The notes under the pieces: model-generated
Databases searched by the model: none
What the model was told of the DNA's origin: nothing
Seen by the model: the letters and a program-made list of their open reading frames with translations, nothing else
Part shown: one piece after another, positions 40,976 through 49,756 of the stretch
Layout of the letters: each line of letters starts with the position of its first letter
How positions within the stretch are numbered: the stretch's first letter is position 1
Origin: SZUA-430 sp965227535
Lineage (GTDB): Bacteria > Pseudomonadota > Alphaproteobacteria > Micropepsales > Micropepsaceae
DNA: 64,000 nucleotides
Assembly (NCBI GenBank): GCA_965227535.1
Contig: OZ245761.1
Location: 3,410,001 to 3,474,000 of the forward strand
Direction: 5' to 3'
Translations under genes and position numbers: made by a program

Positions 40976-43615
40976 ATGTCGAAGTCGAAAGTCGTCCGCG
41001 TAGCTTTGTTGGGGTCAGCGGCGGCGGTCGCGCTCTTGGGTGCGAATACCGCCCAAGCGGTCGAGACCCAGTTCGGAGATGTTCAGATCACTTTCGACAC
41101 GACGGTGTCAGTCGGCGCGTCGATGCGAACCGCCGAACGCGAAGACCAGTTTCTTCCGGAAACAAATGGCGGTCCGATTGATCCACGTGCCAACGTTGCC
41201 TTAGGTGCAACCGGAGTCGGCACCGGAACGCTAATTGCCCCGTTCAGCGGCTTCACTTTCGGCGCCAACGTGTACAACAACCCGTACAACAACTTCGACG
41301 GCACGATCAACGGTGACGATGCGCGGTTGAACTTTGACCGCGGCGATCTGATCGGTGCCAACGTCAAGGCCAACCACGACCTGCAGATGAAGTGGCGCAA
41401 CTACACGGTCTTTGCACGGGCCATCGGCTTCTACGATGTAGTCATGAATGACCACGATGTGGGCGAACGTTCGCAACTGACGGATGCTGCGTTGGGCGAC
41501 GTAGGCCGCAACTACGAACTTCTCGACGCCTTCGTGTCGGCCGACTACACGATTGCCGACTTGCCAGTGAATCTGCGCGTCGGCAAACAGGTGATCAACT
41601 GGGGCGAAAGCACGTTCATTCTCGGTGGCAACAACGTCTTCAATCCGATCGACGTCGGCGCGTTCCGCCGCCCCGGTTCGGAAATCAAGGAAGCGCTCGT
41701 TCCGGTCAACGCGGTCTCGGGCTCAATCTCGTTGCCGTTCGACGTTTCGATCTCCGGCTGGTACGCCCTCGACTGGGAGCCGTTTGAACTTGACCCGTCA
41801 GGCACACCGTTTTCGGGCACCGATGTCGTCACCCTTGGCGGCGGCGTTGGCGGTAACCAGCAATATTCTTTCGTGACTTACGGCCCGTTCAATGGCGCGA
41901 AGCGCAACTGCGTTGCGGTCGCTGGCTCGGGCACAAGGTTCGTGCAGACAAGCGGACTTGTGAACGATCCTCTTTTGAGTGCGGCCGGTCCAGACGGAAA
42001 CGGCCTGCTAGAGTGCAACGACGCGGCGTTCATCAACTACAACACGCCGTATCCCACGACTCAGCAGGAACTGCTCCGCATTGGCTATGCACAGACGCTT
42101 AACGGCGAAGGCGTGGATGTTGGAGGATCGGGCCTGCTTGCTCGCGGCGAGGACATATTTGCCGACGACTCGGGGCAGTACGGACTGGCCATGCGCTACT
42201 ACGCCGAATGGCTGGGCGGCACTGAATTTGGCGCCTATTACCAGAATTACCACAGCCGTCTACCGATCGTGAGCGTTGGCGCGGCACCCGGTGGCCACGC
42301 GACATTCCAGTACTTCATCAATGGCGACAACACGGCACGCAACAGCCTTTCGGGTCGGCAGCTCAACAACCTGGGTTGCGGTCTGACGAACCCCGCTCTG
42401 ATCGGAGGGATCGCGGGAGCTGCCGGTTTGACAATGTCGGGAACGATAGCGGGCGGACTTGGAAATCCGGCGACTGTTGGTACGGCGGCGAACCAAATGG
42501 CCAACACCCCGGTGGTTGACCCAGGCAATGTCCTCCCGACCGCCGCCGCCGCGCTGGCTGCGTTGTCGGGCGGTACATTCACGATGAACCCGACGAACGG
42601 GTTCAAGAACCAGCTGGCGGTTGCTCAGATGAACTGCGCGCTGACTTACTATCAAAGCGGCTTGGTGGACGTGGACGGTGTCGGGCCACTTGCGCCCACG
42701 GTCCAATCGTTCGATGGTGCCGAGTTCGGACTCGGCGCTGGGGGTGGGGAACTGTTCGTGACCTATCCGGAAGACATCGCAGTGATCGGGCTGTCCTTCA
42801 ACACGACAGCCTGGGGTTGGGGTGTGCAGGGCGACTTCACCTATCGTGAAGACGCGCCGTTCCAGGTCGATACGGACTCACTGACCATCGCGACATTGGT
42901 CAACGGCTGTGTATTCACACAATTGTACGGCGCGGCCGGTCCTATCGTGAGCGGGCTGGCCACACAAGACGGTTCCGGCTTCGCGCCGGGCTGCGGCAAA
43001 CAGCGGGCCCTCGCCGATGGCGTTTTACGCAAAGAGATGTACACGGCCCAGATCGGCACGACCGCAACCTTTGCGGCTTCCGAATGGTGGATTGATGGTC
43101 TCGGGGCCGATCTTGGTATCTTTGTGACGGAAGTTGGCCTTGTTATGGTTCCCAATGTTGAGGACACCTGGGTCGATAAGTACGATCCGGATGGTCCTGG
43201 CGGCCCACTTGGTTCGACGTATCGGGGTGCGCAATTCCAGAATACAGGCTGTCAGGGTACGGACCTGCCGGGTGCCGGTATCCTTGGGCTTGACGTGAAG
43301 ACCAGCAAACAATGTCGGCCGAACAACCTCTCGTCCGGACTCGTTATGCTGCTCAGTTTGCAGTACAACAACGCATTCGATACGGGTTACTTGGTCAGCC
43401 CGCACATCGCATATTCCTACGACTTTGAAGGCACAACGCCGGCGCCGTATGGCAACTATCTTGAGGATCGCCAGTCGATAAATGTCGGTGTGACGGGCAC
43501 GTTGAACAACAACTTCCGCGTCGGTGCCAGCTACACGAACTTCTTTAGCGGCCACGTCAACAACAAGTCACGCGACCAGGACTTCGGATCGCTGACAGCG
43601 AGCTACACGTTCTGA
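40976..43615 (+). CDS. DUF1302 family protein, predicted outer-membrane barrel (module copy 1)
   Basis: The protein (879 residues from the ATG at 40976) has a signal peptide ending at AQA, then the DUF1302 pattern VETQFGDVQITFDTTVS. A strongly conserved N-terminal part includes LRVGKQVINWGESTFILGGN and NVFNPIDVGAFRRPGSEIKE (about 205-245), and the protein ends in FGSLTASYTF with a terminal Phe, as in outer-membrane barrels. The middle (about 290-640) is repetitive and Gly/Asn-rich and differs from copy 2. AGGAGG six bases upstream decides the start. Codon use is less GC-biased than in copy 2 and in flanking genes. DUF1302 proteins often sit with DUF1329, YCF48 and RND genes and are thought to export or import hydrophobic compounds; this is not proven. 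Confidence 0.85.
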   Translation: MSKSKVVRVALLGSAAAVALLGANTAQAVETQFGDVQITFDTTVSVGASMRTAEREDQFLPETNGGPIDPRANVALGATGVGTGTLIAPFSGFTFGANVYNNPYNNFDGTINGDDARLNFDRGDLIGANVKANHDLQMKWRNYTVFARAIGFYDVVMNDHDVGERSQLTDAALGDVGRNYELLDAFVSADYTIADLPVNLRVGKQVINWGESTFILGGNNVFNPIDVGAFRRPGSEIKEALVPVNAVSGSISLPFDVSISGWYALDWEPFELDPSGTPFSGTDVVTLGGGVGGNQQYSFVTYGPFNGAKRNCVAVAGSGTRFVQTSGLVNDPLLSAAGPDGNGLLECNDAAFINYNTPYPTTQQELLRIGYAQTLNGEGVDVGGSGLLARGEDIFADDSGQYGLAMRYYAEWLGGTEFGAYYQNYHSRLPIVSVGAAPGGHATFQYFINGDNTARNSLSGRQLNNLGCGLTNPALIGGIAGAAGLTMSGTIAGGLGNPATVGTAANQMANTPVVDPGNVLPTAAAALAALSGGTFTMNPTNGFKNQLAVAQMNCALTYYQSGLVDVDGVGPLAPTVQSFDGAEFGLGAGGGELFVTYPEDIAVIGLSFNTTAWGWGVQGDFTYREDAPFQVDTDSLTIATLVNGCVFTQLYGAAGPIVSGLATQDGSGFAPGCGKQRALADGVLRKEMYTAQIGTTATFAASEWWIDGLGADLGIFVTEVGLVMVPNVEDTWVDKYDPDGPGGPLGSTYRGAQFQNTGCQGTDLPGAGILGLDVKTSKQCRPNNLSSGLVMLLSLQYNNAFDTGYLVSPHIAYSYDFEGTTPAPYGNYLEDRQSINVGVTGTLNNNFRVGASYTNFFSGHVNNKSRDQDFGSLTASYTF

Positions 43616-43668
43616 GGGGCGGGGGGCATAACCGCAACAGGACCTTGAATCAGGTGGAGGAAACTCAA

Positions 43669-45039
43669 GTGAAGAAGACGAAGTTGTTGTTGTTGGCCAC
43701 GGCAGTGGTTGCGCTTTCGGGCGGCAGTGCGTGGGCGAAGTCGCCTGCGAGCGAAGTCGCCCGTTTAGGCAAGGACCTGACGCCGATGGGATCGGAACGT
43801 GCAGGCACGCCTGACGGTATGGTGCCGGCGTGGGATGGCGGGCTTTCGGCGCCGCCGTCTGGTGTGAAGTTCGACCCGAAGAAGGACAATCTGCCGAACC
43901 CGTTTGCGGGCGATCCGGTGAAGTTCACGGTGACGGGAGCGAACGCGGCTCAGTACGACCAATATTTGACGGATGGCCACAAGGCCATGCTGAAGAAGTT
44001 CGGTTCGTACAAGATGAAGGTGTACGAGTCGCGCCGGACCTGCGCTTTGCCGCAGTATGCGTATGAAGCGATCAAGTACAACGCGGCGAACACGGAACTG
44101 ACGCCTGACGGCGACGGCATCAAGAACTTCAAGGTCGGCTATCCGTTCCCCATCGTGAACAACGCGATGGAACTGATGCACGACAAGCGGTTCTCGTTCC
44201 GCGGCTACAAGACGACGCGTCAGTTTGCGGCGGCGCCGGTTCAATCGAACGGTTCGTACAATCTGATCTCGGTGCAGGACGAAGCGATCTTCCGCTACGC
44301 CAACCCTGGCGTGAAGTCGTCGGATGAGCTGAACAACATCGGCTTGCTCTACATCGCCAACACGATCGCCCCGGCCCGTTTGGCCGGCAACGTGATCTTG
44401 GTTCACGAGTCGATCAACTCGGCTGTTGAGCCGCGCAAGGCTTGGGCCTACTCGCCGGGCACGCGCCGCGTGCGTCGCGCGCCGGACGTCGCTTACGACA
44501 ACCCGGGCACGAACACGGACGCCATGTCGACGTCGGACGCGTTTGACGGCTTCAACGGCGCATTGGATCGCTACACGTGGGATCTCAAGCCCCGTCAGGT
44601 GAAGTTCATCGCCTACAACGCGTACGACATCTTGAAGACGAAGTACGCGGACTATGTGAAGCCGTCGCATCCCAACCAAGATGTGGTTCGTTATGAGCCG
44701 CATCGCGTTCACGTCGTCGAAGCCAAGCTGAAGCCCGGTTCGCGTCACGTTTACGCGCGCCGCGTCTTCTACATGGACGAAGACTCGAAGGTCGTGAACA
44801 ACGCGGAGAACTACGACGGTCGTGGCCAGCTGTGGCGCTTCCAGGAAATCCCGTTGGTGAACGCGTATCACGTTCCGCACTGCGGCACGGGCGCTCTGGA
44901 GTTGGTGTATGACTTGCTCTCGAGCCGTTACCTGGCGCTGTCGATGCGGGCTGAGGAGCCGCCGGTGAACTACTTCGCCGACGAACTCAACGAAGCGCGT
45001 TACACGCCGGAAGCCATCCGCACGCTGGGCGTCCGCTAG
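43669..45039 (+). CDS. DUF1329 domain protein (module copy 1)
   Basis: The 456-residue protein starts at a GTG with GGAGG eight bases upstream (43656-43660). It has a signal peptide VKKTKLLLLATAVVALSGG ending at AWA, then the DUF1329 domain with DLTPMGSERAGTPDGMVPAW and a C-terminus EARYTPEAIRTLGVR. DUF1329 proteins have a LolA-like half-barrel fold, as expected for a periplasmic carrier of a hydrophobic ligand between membranes. Fifty-three bases separate it from the DUF1302 stop, so the two are probably cotranscribed. It differs from copy 2 at only 10 of 456 positions by my alignment. Confidence 0.88.
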   Translation: MKKTKLLLLATAVVALSGGSAWAKSPASEVARLGKDLTPMGSERAGTPDGMVPAWDGGLSAPPSGVKFDPKKDNLPNPFAGDPVKFTVTGANAAQYDQYLTDGHKAMLKKFGSYKMKVYESRRTCALPQYAYEAIKYNAANTELTPDGDGIKNFKVGYPFPIVNNAMELMHDKRFSFRGYKTTRQFAAAPVQSNGSYNLISVQDEAIFRYANPGVKSSDELNNIGLLYIANTIAPARLAGNVILVHESINSAVEPRKAWAYSPGTRRVRRAPDVAYDNPGTNTDAMSTSDAFDGFNGALDRYTWDLKPRQVKFIAYNAYDILKTKYADYVKPSHPNQDVVRYEPHRVHVVEAKLKPGSRHVYARRVFYMDEDSKVVNNAENYDGRGQLWRFQEIPLVNAYHVPHCGTGALELVYDLLSSRYLALSMRAEEPPVNYFADELNEARYTPEAIRTLGVR

Positions 45040-45065
45040 ATCTGGGCGTAAGCTGAACTGAATGG

Positions 45066-45098
45066 GGCCGGTCTTCGTAATCGCGAAGGCCGGCCTTT
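45066..45098 (+). terminator. Rho-independent-type terminator after DUF1329 copy 1
   Basis: GGCCGGTCTTCG and CGAAGGCCGGCC form a 12-bp stem with one wobble pair and a 6-nt loop, followed by TTT. It lies 27 bp after the stop codon. The same sequence recurs unchanged after copy 2. Confidence 0.75.
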
Positions 45099-45154
45099 AT
45101 CTTGTGTAAGTTGGCCGTGGGTAGATTTGAAGCGCTTGGCGCGTTGTCGAGTCG

Positions 45155-45328
45155 GCTTTACCACCAAGACACAAAGACACCAAGACGTTGAGGGCCACGA
45201 AGGAGCCGGATGCAGCCCAAAGATGAATCTTCAGCGCGCCGCAGGCGCGCTATCGATAGATCGGAAAGCTACATTCATCGTCTCACCTGTCTGGGCCTCT
45301 TGGTGTCTTTGTGCCTTGGTGGTGAAGC
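45155..45328. repeat. Long inverted repeat, family copy F (ACCAAGAC type)
   Basis: Left arm 45155-45184 (starting GCTTTACCACCAAGACACAA) and right arm 45299-45328 (ending CCTTGGTGGTGAAGC) pair over 30 bp with two mismatches. The arms enclose 114 bp with a further inner palindrome around GCGCGCCGCAGGCGCGC. The 3' flank GCTGAATCGAAACCGCATCA is shared with other copies. It sits between DUF1329 and YCF48 and is repeated almost exactly in module copy 2. Confidence 0.88.
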
Positions 45329-45385
45329 TGAATCGAAACCGCATCAACCGCAGCCGTAGAGTCAGACAGTCCGAAGGGTAAGCCG

Positions 45386-46603
45386 ATGAAGTTGAGACCA
45401 TCCCACATCGCCATCGCCGCAGCACTTGCCGGCACGGCCCTCCTCGCGCCGATGGCGCTGTCGGTTGTGCCGCCGAAGGACGGCCACGCCGTTCAGTCGA
45501 AGCTGGCGCAAGAGGCGTTGCTGCTGGGTGTGACGCGGGCGGGCAAGCGGATCGTGGCGGTTGGCGAGTACGGGAACATTTTGCTCTCCGACGACGACGG
45601 CAAGACGTGGCATCAGGCCAAGGACGTGCCGACGACGGTGACGCTGACGGCGGTGCATTTTGCCGACGACAAGCGCGGCTGGGCGGTAGGTCACGACACG
45701 CTGATCCTGCACACGACGGACGCCGGCGAGACGTGGACGAAGCAGTTCGGCGGCGGGGCGAGTGAGAACTCGCTGCTGTCGGTGTATTTTGCCGACGCCA
45801 ACCACGGCTGGGCGGTGGGCGCGTTCAACTTCACGGCCGAGACCAAGGACGGCGGCAAGACGTGGGTTGAGCGTCAGACCTTGGCGCGCCCGCCGGCGGT
45901 GGCGCCTGGCGCAGCCGCGCCCGTGCCGGCAGCCGCACCGGCTGCATCGGCGGAGCCGTTCGATCCGACGAAGGCCAAACGCCCGGATGATCCGTATGCG
46001 GCGGCGACGGGCGATGAGAACCACTTGAACCAGATGTTCGCAGGCCCCGACGCCGACACGCTGTTCGTGGCGGCGGAGGCGGGTGCGGTCTACCGCTCGC
46101 TCGACGCCGGCGCGACGTGGACGAAGGTTCTGACCGGCTACATCGGTTCGTTCTGGGGCGGCCTGACGGCCAAGGACGGGACGGTCTACGCGGCCGGCAT
46201 GCGCGGCAACATCTGGAAGTCGACCGACAAGGGCGCGACCTGGGCCAAGGCCGACACGCACGGCGCGGATCAATCGATCTCGACGGGCTTGCAGCTCAAT
46301 GACGGCAGCCTGGTGTTCGTGGGGCTCGGCGGTCAGGTCCTGTACTCGCCGGACGGCAAGACCTTCACGCTGACCTACCGCGCCGACCGCAAGGGCCTGA
46401 ACGCGGTGCTGCAGGACGGCGGGTCGCTCCTCGTCTTCGGCGAAGCCGGCGTCCAGTCACAGACGCTCAAACCAAACCCGGCCGAAATCGAAGAAGCGCC
46501 ACCGCCACCGGCCGCCGCGGCGGAACCGGCTGCCACCGAGGTCGCTCCGACACCGGCACCCGCAGCACCGGCGGCGGCACCGACAGCTGGCAACGGCGGC
46601 TGA
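45386..46603 (+). CDS. YCF48-like beta-propeller protein (module copy 1)
   Basis: The 405-residue protein has a signal peptide or N-terminal anchor (MKLRPSHIAIAAALAGTALL) and then six YCF48/BNR blades. Each has a pattern like GNILLSDDDGKTW, LILHTTDAGETW, AETKDGGKTWVE, YRSLDAGATW or IWKSTDKGATW. YCF48 is known from photosystem II assembly in plastids, but in Pseudomonadota it accompanies DUF1302/DUF1329 and probably binds partner proteins or ligands in the periplasm. The last 45 residues are Ala/Pro-rich and disordered. It is about 95 percent identical to the copy at 51462 over the folded part. GTAAGCCG is weak as an RBS. Confidence 0.85.
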   Translation: MKLRPSHIAIAAALAGTALLAPMALSVVPPKDGHAVQSKLAQEALLLGVTRAGKRIVAVGEYGNILLSDDDGKTWHQAKDVPTTVTLTAVHFADDKRGWAVGHDTLILHTTDAGETWTKQFGGGASENSLLSVYFADANHGWAVGAFNFTAETKDGGKTWVERQTLARPPAVAPGAAAPVPAAAPAASAEPFDPTKAKRPDDPYAAATGDENHLNQMFAGPDADTLFVAAEAGAVYRSLDAGATWTKVLTGYIGSFWGGLTAKDGTVYAAGMRGNIWKSTDKGATWAKADTHGADQSISTGLQLNDGSLVFVGLGGQVLYSPDGKTFTLTYRADRKGLNAVLQDGGSLLVFGEAGVQSQTLKPNPAEIEEAPPPPAAAAEPAATEVAPTPAPAAPAAAPTAGNGG

Positions 46604-46633
46604 CAAACCACCACGCCAAGCGGGCATCACGCG

Positions 46634-46662
46634 AACGCGGCTATCTCAGATAGCCGCGTTTT
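46634..46662 (+). terminator. Rho-independent-type terminator after YCF48 copy 1
   Basis: AACGCGGCTAT (46634-46644) and ATAGCCGCGTT (46650-46660) form an 11-bp stem around a 5-nt loop, followed by TT. It lies 31 bp after the YCF48 stop and separates module copy 1 from the DUF1302 gene of copy 2. Confidence 0.7.
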
Positions 46663-46745
46663 GCGTATGCGTGCGCCATTCAGATTGTGGCGCAAAAGAA
46701 CCAGCACGCAAAACATAGTGGCGCAGCGTGCTCAGAATCACGAAA

Positions 46746-46761
46746 TTAACACTCGGTTAAC
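46746..46761 (+). promoter_or_regulatory. CtrA-type binding site upstream of DUF1302 copy 2
   Basis: TTAA-CACTCGG-TTAAC matches the TTAA-N7-TTAAC box of the alphaproteobacterial cell-cycle regulator CtrA, and its second half extends to TTAACCAT. TTAA pairs are rare in this GC-rich DNA. The site is 149 bp before the start codon and would tie expression to the cell cycle. No such site was seen before copy 1. Confidence 0.55.
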
Positions 46762-46909
46762 CATTTTGCCTCGTTCTTGAGCGTGAGGCTCAGGAACAGG
46801 GCGTGCGTCCGTCCAAGACCTGTGACGCGCGCTCTTTCGGGCGCTGGAAAATCGAATGACGACGGCGGCGCCAAACGCGCCGACCGCTACGGCAACGAGG
46901 GGAAACAGA

Positions 46910-49594
46910 ATGTCGAAACGACTTGTCCAGCGCGCGGCTTTGCTGGGATTGACGTCAACCATCGCGTTGATCGGCGCGGCTCAGGCCGTCGAGACAAAGT
47001 TCGGCGAAGTCCAGATCATCTTCGACACGACGGTGTCGATGGGCGCTTCGATGCGCACCGCCGATCGCGAAACGGAATTCCTGCCCGAAGGCAACGGCGG
47101 TCCGGTCGATCCGCGCACGGACGGTGTCATCGCCGTCAACACGCCCACAGCAGCCCTCCCCACGGCGCCGGGCCTCTTCGGTGTCAACACCTACACCGGC
47201 AACGTCGACAACCACGACGGCTCGATCAACACGGACGACGGTCGTTTGAACTTCGACAACGGCGATCTGATCGGCGCGACCATCAAGGCCAACCACGACC
47301 TTCAGCTGAAGTATCAGAACTACACCTTCTTCGCCCGCGCTGTCGGCTTCTACGACGTGGTCATGAACGACCACGACGTGGGTGAACGTTCGGAGTTGAA
47401 CGACCGCGCGCTCGGCGACGTCGGCCGCAACTACGAACTTCTCGATGCGTTCGTATCGGCCGACTACGTGATCGCCGACTTGCCCGTGAACCTTCGCGTC
47501 GGCAAGCAAGTGATCAACTGGGGCGAAAGCACGTTCATTCTGCACGGCAACAACGTCTTCAACCCGATCGACGTGGGCGCCTTCCGCCGCCCCGGTTCGG
47601 AAATCAAAGAAGCGCTCGTTCCGGTGAACGCGGCCTCGGGCTCGGTCTCGCTGCCGTTCGACGTTTCGCTGACCGGTTACTACGCGCTTGATTGGGAGCC
47701 GTTTGAAATCGATCCGTCGGGCACGCCCTTCTCCGGCGCCGACATCGTCGAAGACGGTTCGGGCATCGGCGGCAACGTCGGTCGCGTCAGCTTCCTCGCG
47801 GGCAGCCCGCTCACGGGCGCCCGCCGCAATTGTAACGCGCTCGCCAACGGCAACACCGCGACCAACCGCGTTCAACAAGACGTGTCGAGCGGCCTTGCGG
47901 GCTCCGGCTTGCTCGGCGGTGGCGGCGCCGCCGGGACCAACAGCGGTAACCCGAATGTCGCGACGACCGGCCGTCTGGATTGCACGGACGACAACGCTTT
48001 CACCGGCATCTACGCCAACGCCATCAGCTATCAACAATTCTACACCATCGGCCGCAACGAAGAGACGAAGCTCGGCTTGGTAGCGCTGCTGGGAAGCGAA
48101 GGCTTCACCTCGCAATCCGCCGGCGTCGTCGTTCGCGACGACACGATTCAGGCCAGCGACGACGGTCAGTTCGGCGTCTCGGCGCGCTACTATGCGGAAT
48201 GGCTGGGCGGCACCGAGTTCGGCGCCTACTTCCAGAATTATCACAGCCGCCTGCCGTTCCTCAGTGAAGTCGTCCAAGGCGCGCCCGACTTAGGCATCGC
48301 GGTGACCGGCGACTCGTCTGCTGCCACAGCAGGCGGCATCGGCGGACGTCAGTTGCTCCCAGCGGGTTGCGGCTACACGTCGGCGATGGCTGGCAACACG
48401 GCGGTGGCGGATGCCACCGCGGCCGGCACGCTTGCGGCTGTCGATGCCGCGGCTTTCGGCGGCGATTTGGCGAACCGCCCGGTCAACGACCAGCAAAACT
48501 TGCTTGACCCGGCGGTCAACGCCGCGCTCGTTCAAGCCGGGCTCGGCAGTCTTCAACTGCAGCCGAACGGCGCCGGCTCCTACGACCACGTTCTGAACGC
48601 GATGCGTCTGAACTGCGCTCTCGCTTGGTATCAGTCGACAGCCTCGCTCGCGGGCTTGGGGTTCGGTTTGCAAACGGTCAACGGTGCGGAAACGCTGATT
48701 GCCAACCCGAACCTTGGATTGATCATCGAGTATCCGGAAGACATCGAGATCTACGGCCTCAGCTTCAACACGACCATCTTCGGTTGGGGCGTTCAGGCGG
48801 ACTTCTCGTACCGTCCCGATGCGCCGTTCCAGGTTGACACCGACTCGCTCACCATCTCGGGCGCGTGGCTTGGCTGCTCGATCGCAGTCAGCGCACCGGC
48901 GGCCTCGACGTTCCTGGCGGGCTCGGCGGGCGTGACCACCATTCGTGAAGCTGACGGTGCGGGCGTGACCCCGCAGTGCGCACCGAACTCGGGCATCGGC
49001 CAGAAGATCAGCGGCGTTCTCTATAACGAGATGTTCACAACGAACATCGGCACGACGGCGACGTTCACCCAGTCGGAATGGTGGGTCGACGCGCTCGGTG
49101 GCGACCTCGCAATCTTCGTGACCGAAGTCGGCATTGTCCACGTGCCGGACGTCGAAGAGACCAACGACGCTGTGCTTACGCCTTCGGCCGTCAACGGTGT
49201 CCGCGCCGCGCAGTATCAGAACACGGGTTGCAACGGTTCGACCCTGGGTCTTGGCGGCTTGCTCGGTCTGGATGGCAAGACGCCTGATCAGTGCCGCCCG
49301 ACCGACAGCTCCATGGGCTTGGTGCTGTTGGCCAGCATGGACTACAACAACGCCTTCAACACAGGCTGGGTCCTGAGCCCGCGTATCGCATATTCGTACG
49401 ACTTCTGGGGCACCACGCCCGCGCCGTACGGCAACTTCCTTGAGGATCGCCAATCGCTGAACCTTGGTGTCACCGGAACCCTGAACAACAACATGCGTCT
49501 CGGCGCCAGCTACACCAACTTCTTCGGCGGACATATTAATAACAAGTCGAAGGATCAGGATTTCGCTTCGATCACGGCCAGTTACACGTTCTAG
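46910..49594 (+). CDS. DUF1302 family protein, predicted outer-membrane barrel (module copy 2)
   Basis: The protein (894 residues from the ATG at 46910, with GAGGGGAAA upstream) has a signal peptide ending at AQA. It shares the conserved N-terminal block with copy 1 (VETKFGEVQIIFDTTVS, LRVGKQVINWGESTFILHGN, GAFRRPGSEIKEALVPVN) and the terminal block ending FASITASYTF with a terminal Phe. The middle (about 285-655) is a different Gly/Ala/Asn-rich sequence with several Cys and insertions relative to copy 1. Codon use is strongly GC-biased like the rest of the window. A strong hairpin terminator directly follows. A CtrA-type site precedes it. Confidence 0.85.
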   Translation: MSKRLVQRAALLGLTSTIALIGAAQAVETKFGEVQIIFDTTVSMGASMRTADRETEFLPEGNGGPVDPRTDGVIAVNTPTAALPTAPGLFGVNTYTGNVDNHDGSINTDDGRLNFDNGDLIGATIKANHDLQLKYQNYTFFARAVGFYDVVMNDHDVGERSELNDRALGDVGRNYELLDAFVSADYVIADLPVNLRVGKQVINWGESTFILHGNNVFNPIDVGAFRRPGSEIKEALVPVNAASGSVSLPFDVSLTGYYALDWEPFEIDPSGTPFSGADIVEDGSGIGGNVGRVSFLAGSPLTGARRNCNALANGNTATNRVQQDVSSGLAGSGLLGGGGAAGTNSGNPNVATTGRLDCTDDNAFTGIYANAISYQQFYTIGRNEETKLGLVALLGSEGFTSQSAGVVVRDDTIQASDDGQFGVSARYYAEWLGGTEFGAYFQNYHSRLPFLSEVVQGAPDLGIAVTGDSSAATAGGIGGRQLLPAGCGYTSAMAGNTAVADATAAGTLAAVDAAAFGGDLANRPVNDQQNLLDPAVNAALVQAGLGSLQLQPNGAGSYDHVLNAMRLNCALAWYQSTASLAGLGFGLQTVNGAETLIANPNLGLIIEYPEDIEIYGLSFNTTIFGWGVQADFSYRPDAPFQVDTDSLTISGAWLGCSIAVSAPAASTFLAGSAGVTTIREADGAGVTPQCAPNSGIGQKISGVLYNEMFTTNIGTTATFTQSEWWVDALGGDLAIFVTEVGIVHVPDVEETNDAVLTPSAVNGVRAAQYQNTGCNGSTLGLGGLLGLDGKTPDQCRPTDSSMGLVLLASMDYNNAFNTGWVLSPRIAYSYDFWGTTPAPYGNFLEDRQSLNLGVTGTLNNNMRLGASYTNFFGGHINNKSKDQDFASITASYTF

Positions 49595-49608
49595 TGAATG
49601 CGAAGAAT

Positions 49609-49643
49609 ATCGGCCCGCTTCGTCTCCGAAGCGGGCCGATTTG
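49609..49643 (+). terminator. Terminator between DUF1302 copy 2 and DUF1329 copy 2
   Basis: ATCGGCCCGCTTCG (49609-49622) pairs fully with CGAAGCGGGCCGAT (49627-49640) around TCTC, followed by TTT. This 14-bp stem lies between two genes of the module and is absent from the 53-bp gap in copy 1, so DUF1329 copy 2 may need its own promoter. Confidence 0.75.
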
Positions 49644-49756
49644 CGACCGGACTGAACTCAGAGTACAACTGCGCAACCTAGAATTCATGGCAACGAAGGC
49701 ATGTGGGGCGGGGGCATAACCGCAACAGGACCTTGAATCAGGTGGAGGAAACTCAA

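Larger units (their letters stand above)
43623..46590. repeat. Large direct repeat, copy 1 (DUF1329 - spacer - YCF48 block)
   Basis: From GGGGCATAACCGCAACAGG this block matches 49711-52650 closely, offset by 6076-6088 bp. The similarity covers the DUF1329 gene, its terminator (identical), the inverted repeat and the YCF48 gene, and fades in the Ala/Pro tail of YCF48. The upstream DUF1302 gene is much less similar. Such a pattern suggests duplication followed by gene conversion. Confidence 0.85.
46604..46909. other. Intergenic region upstream of the second DUF1302 gene
   Basis: This 306-bp gap holds a terminator (46634-46662) and a CtrA-type site (46746-46761). Nothing else was recognised; the frame open from 46856 is an upstream extension of the DUF1302 gene and not a separate gene. 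Confidence 0.6.
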
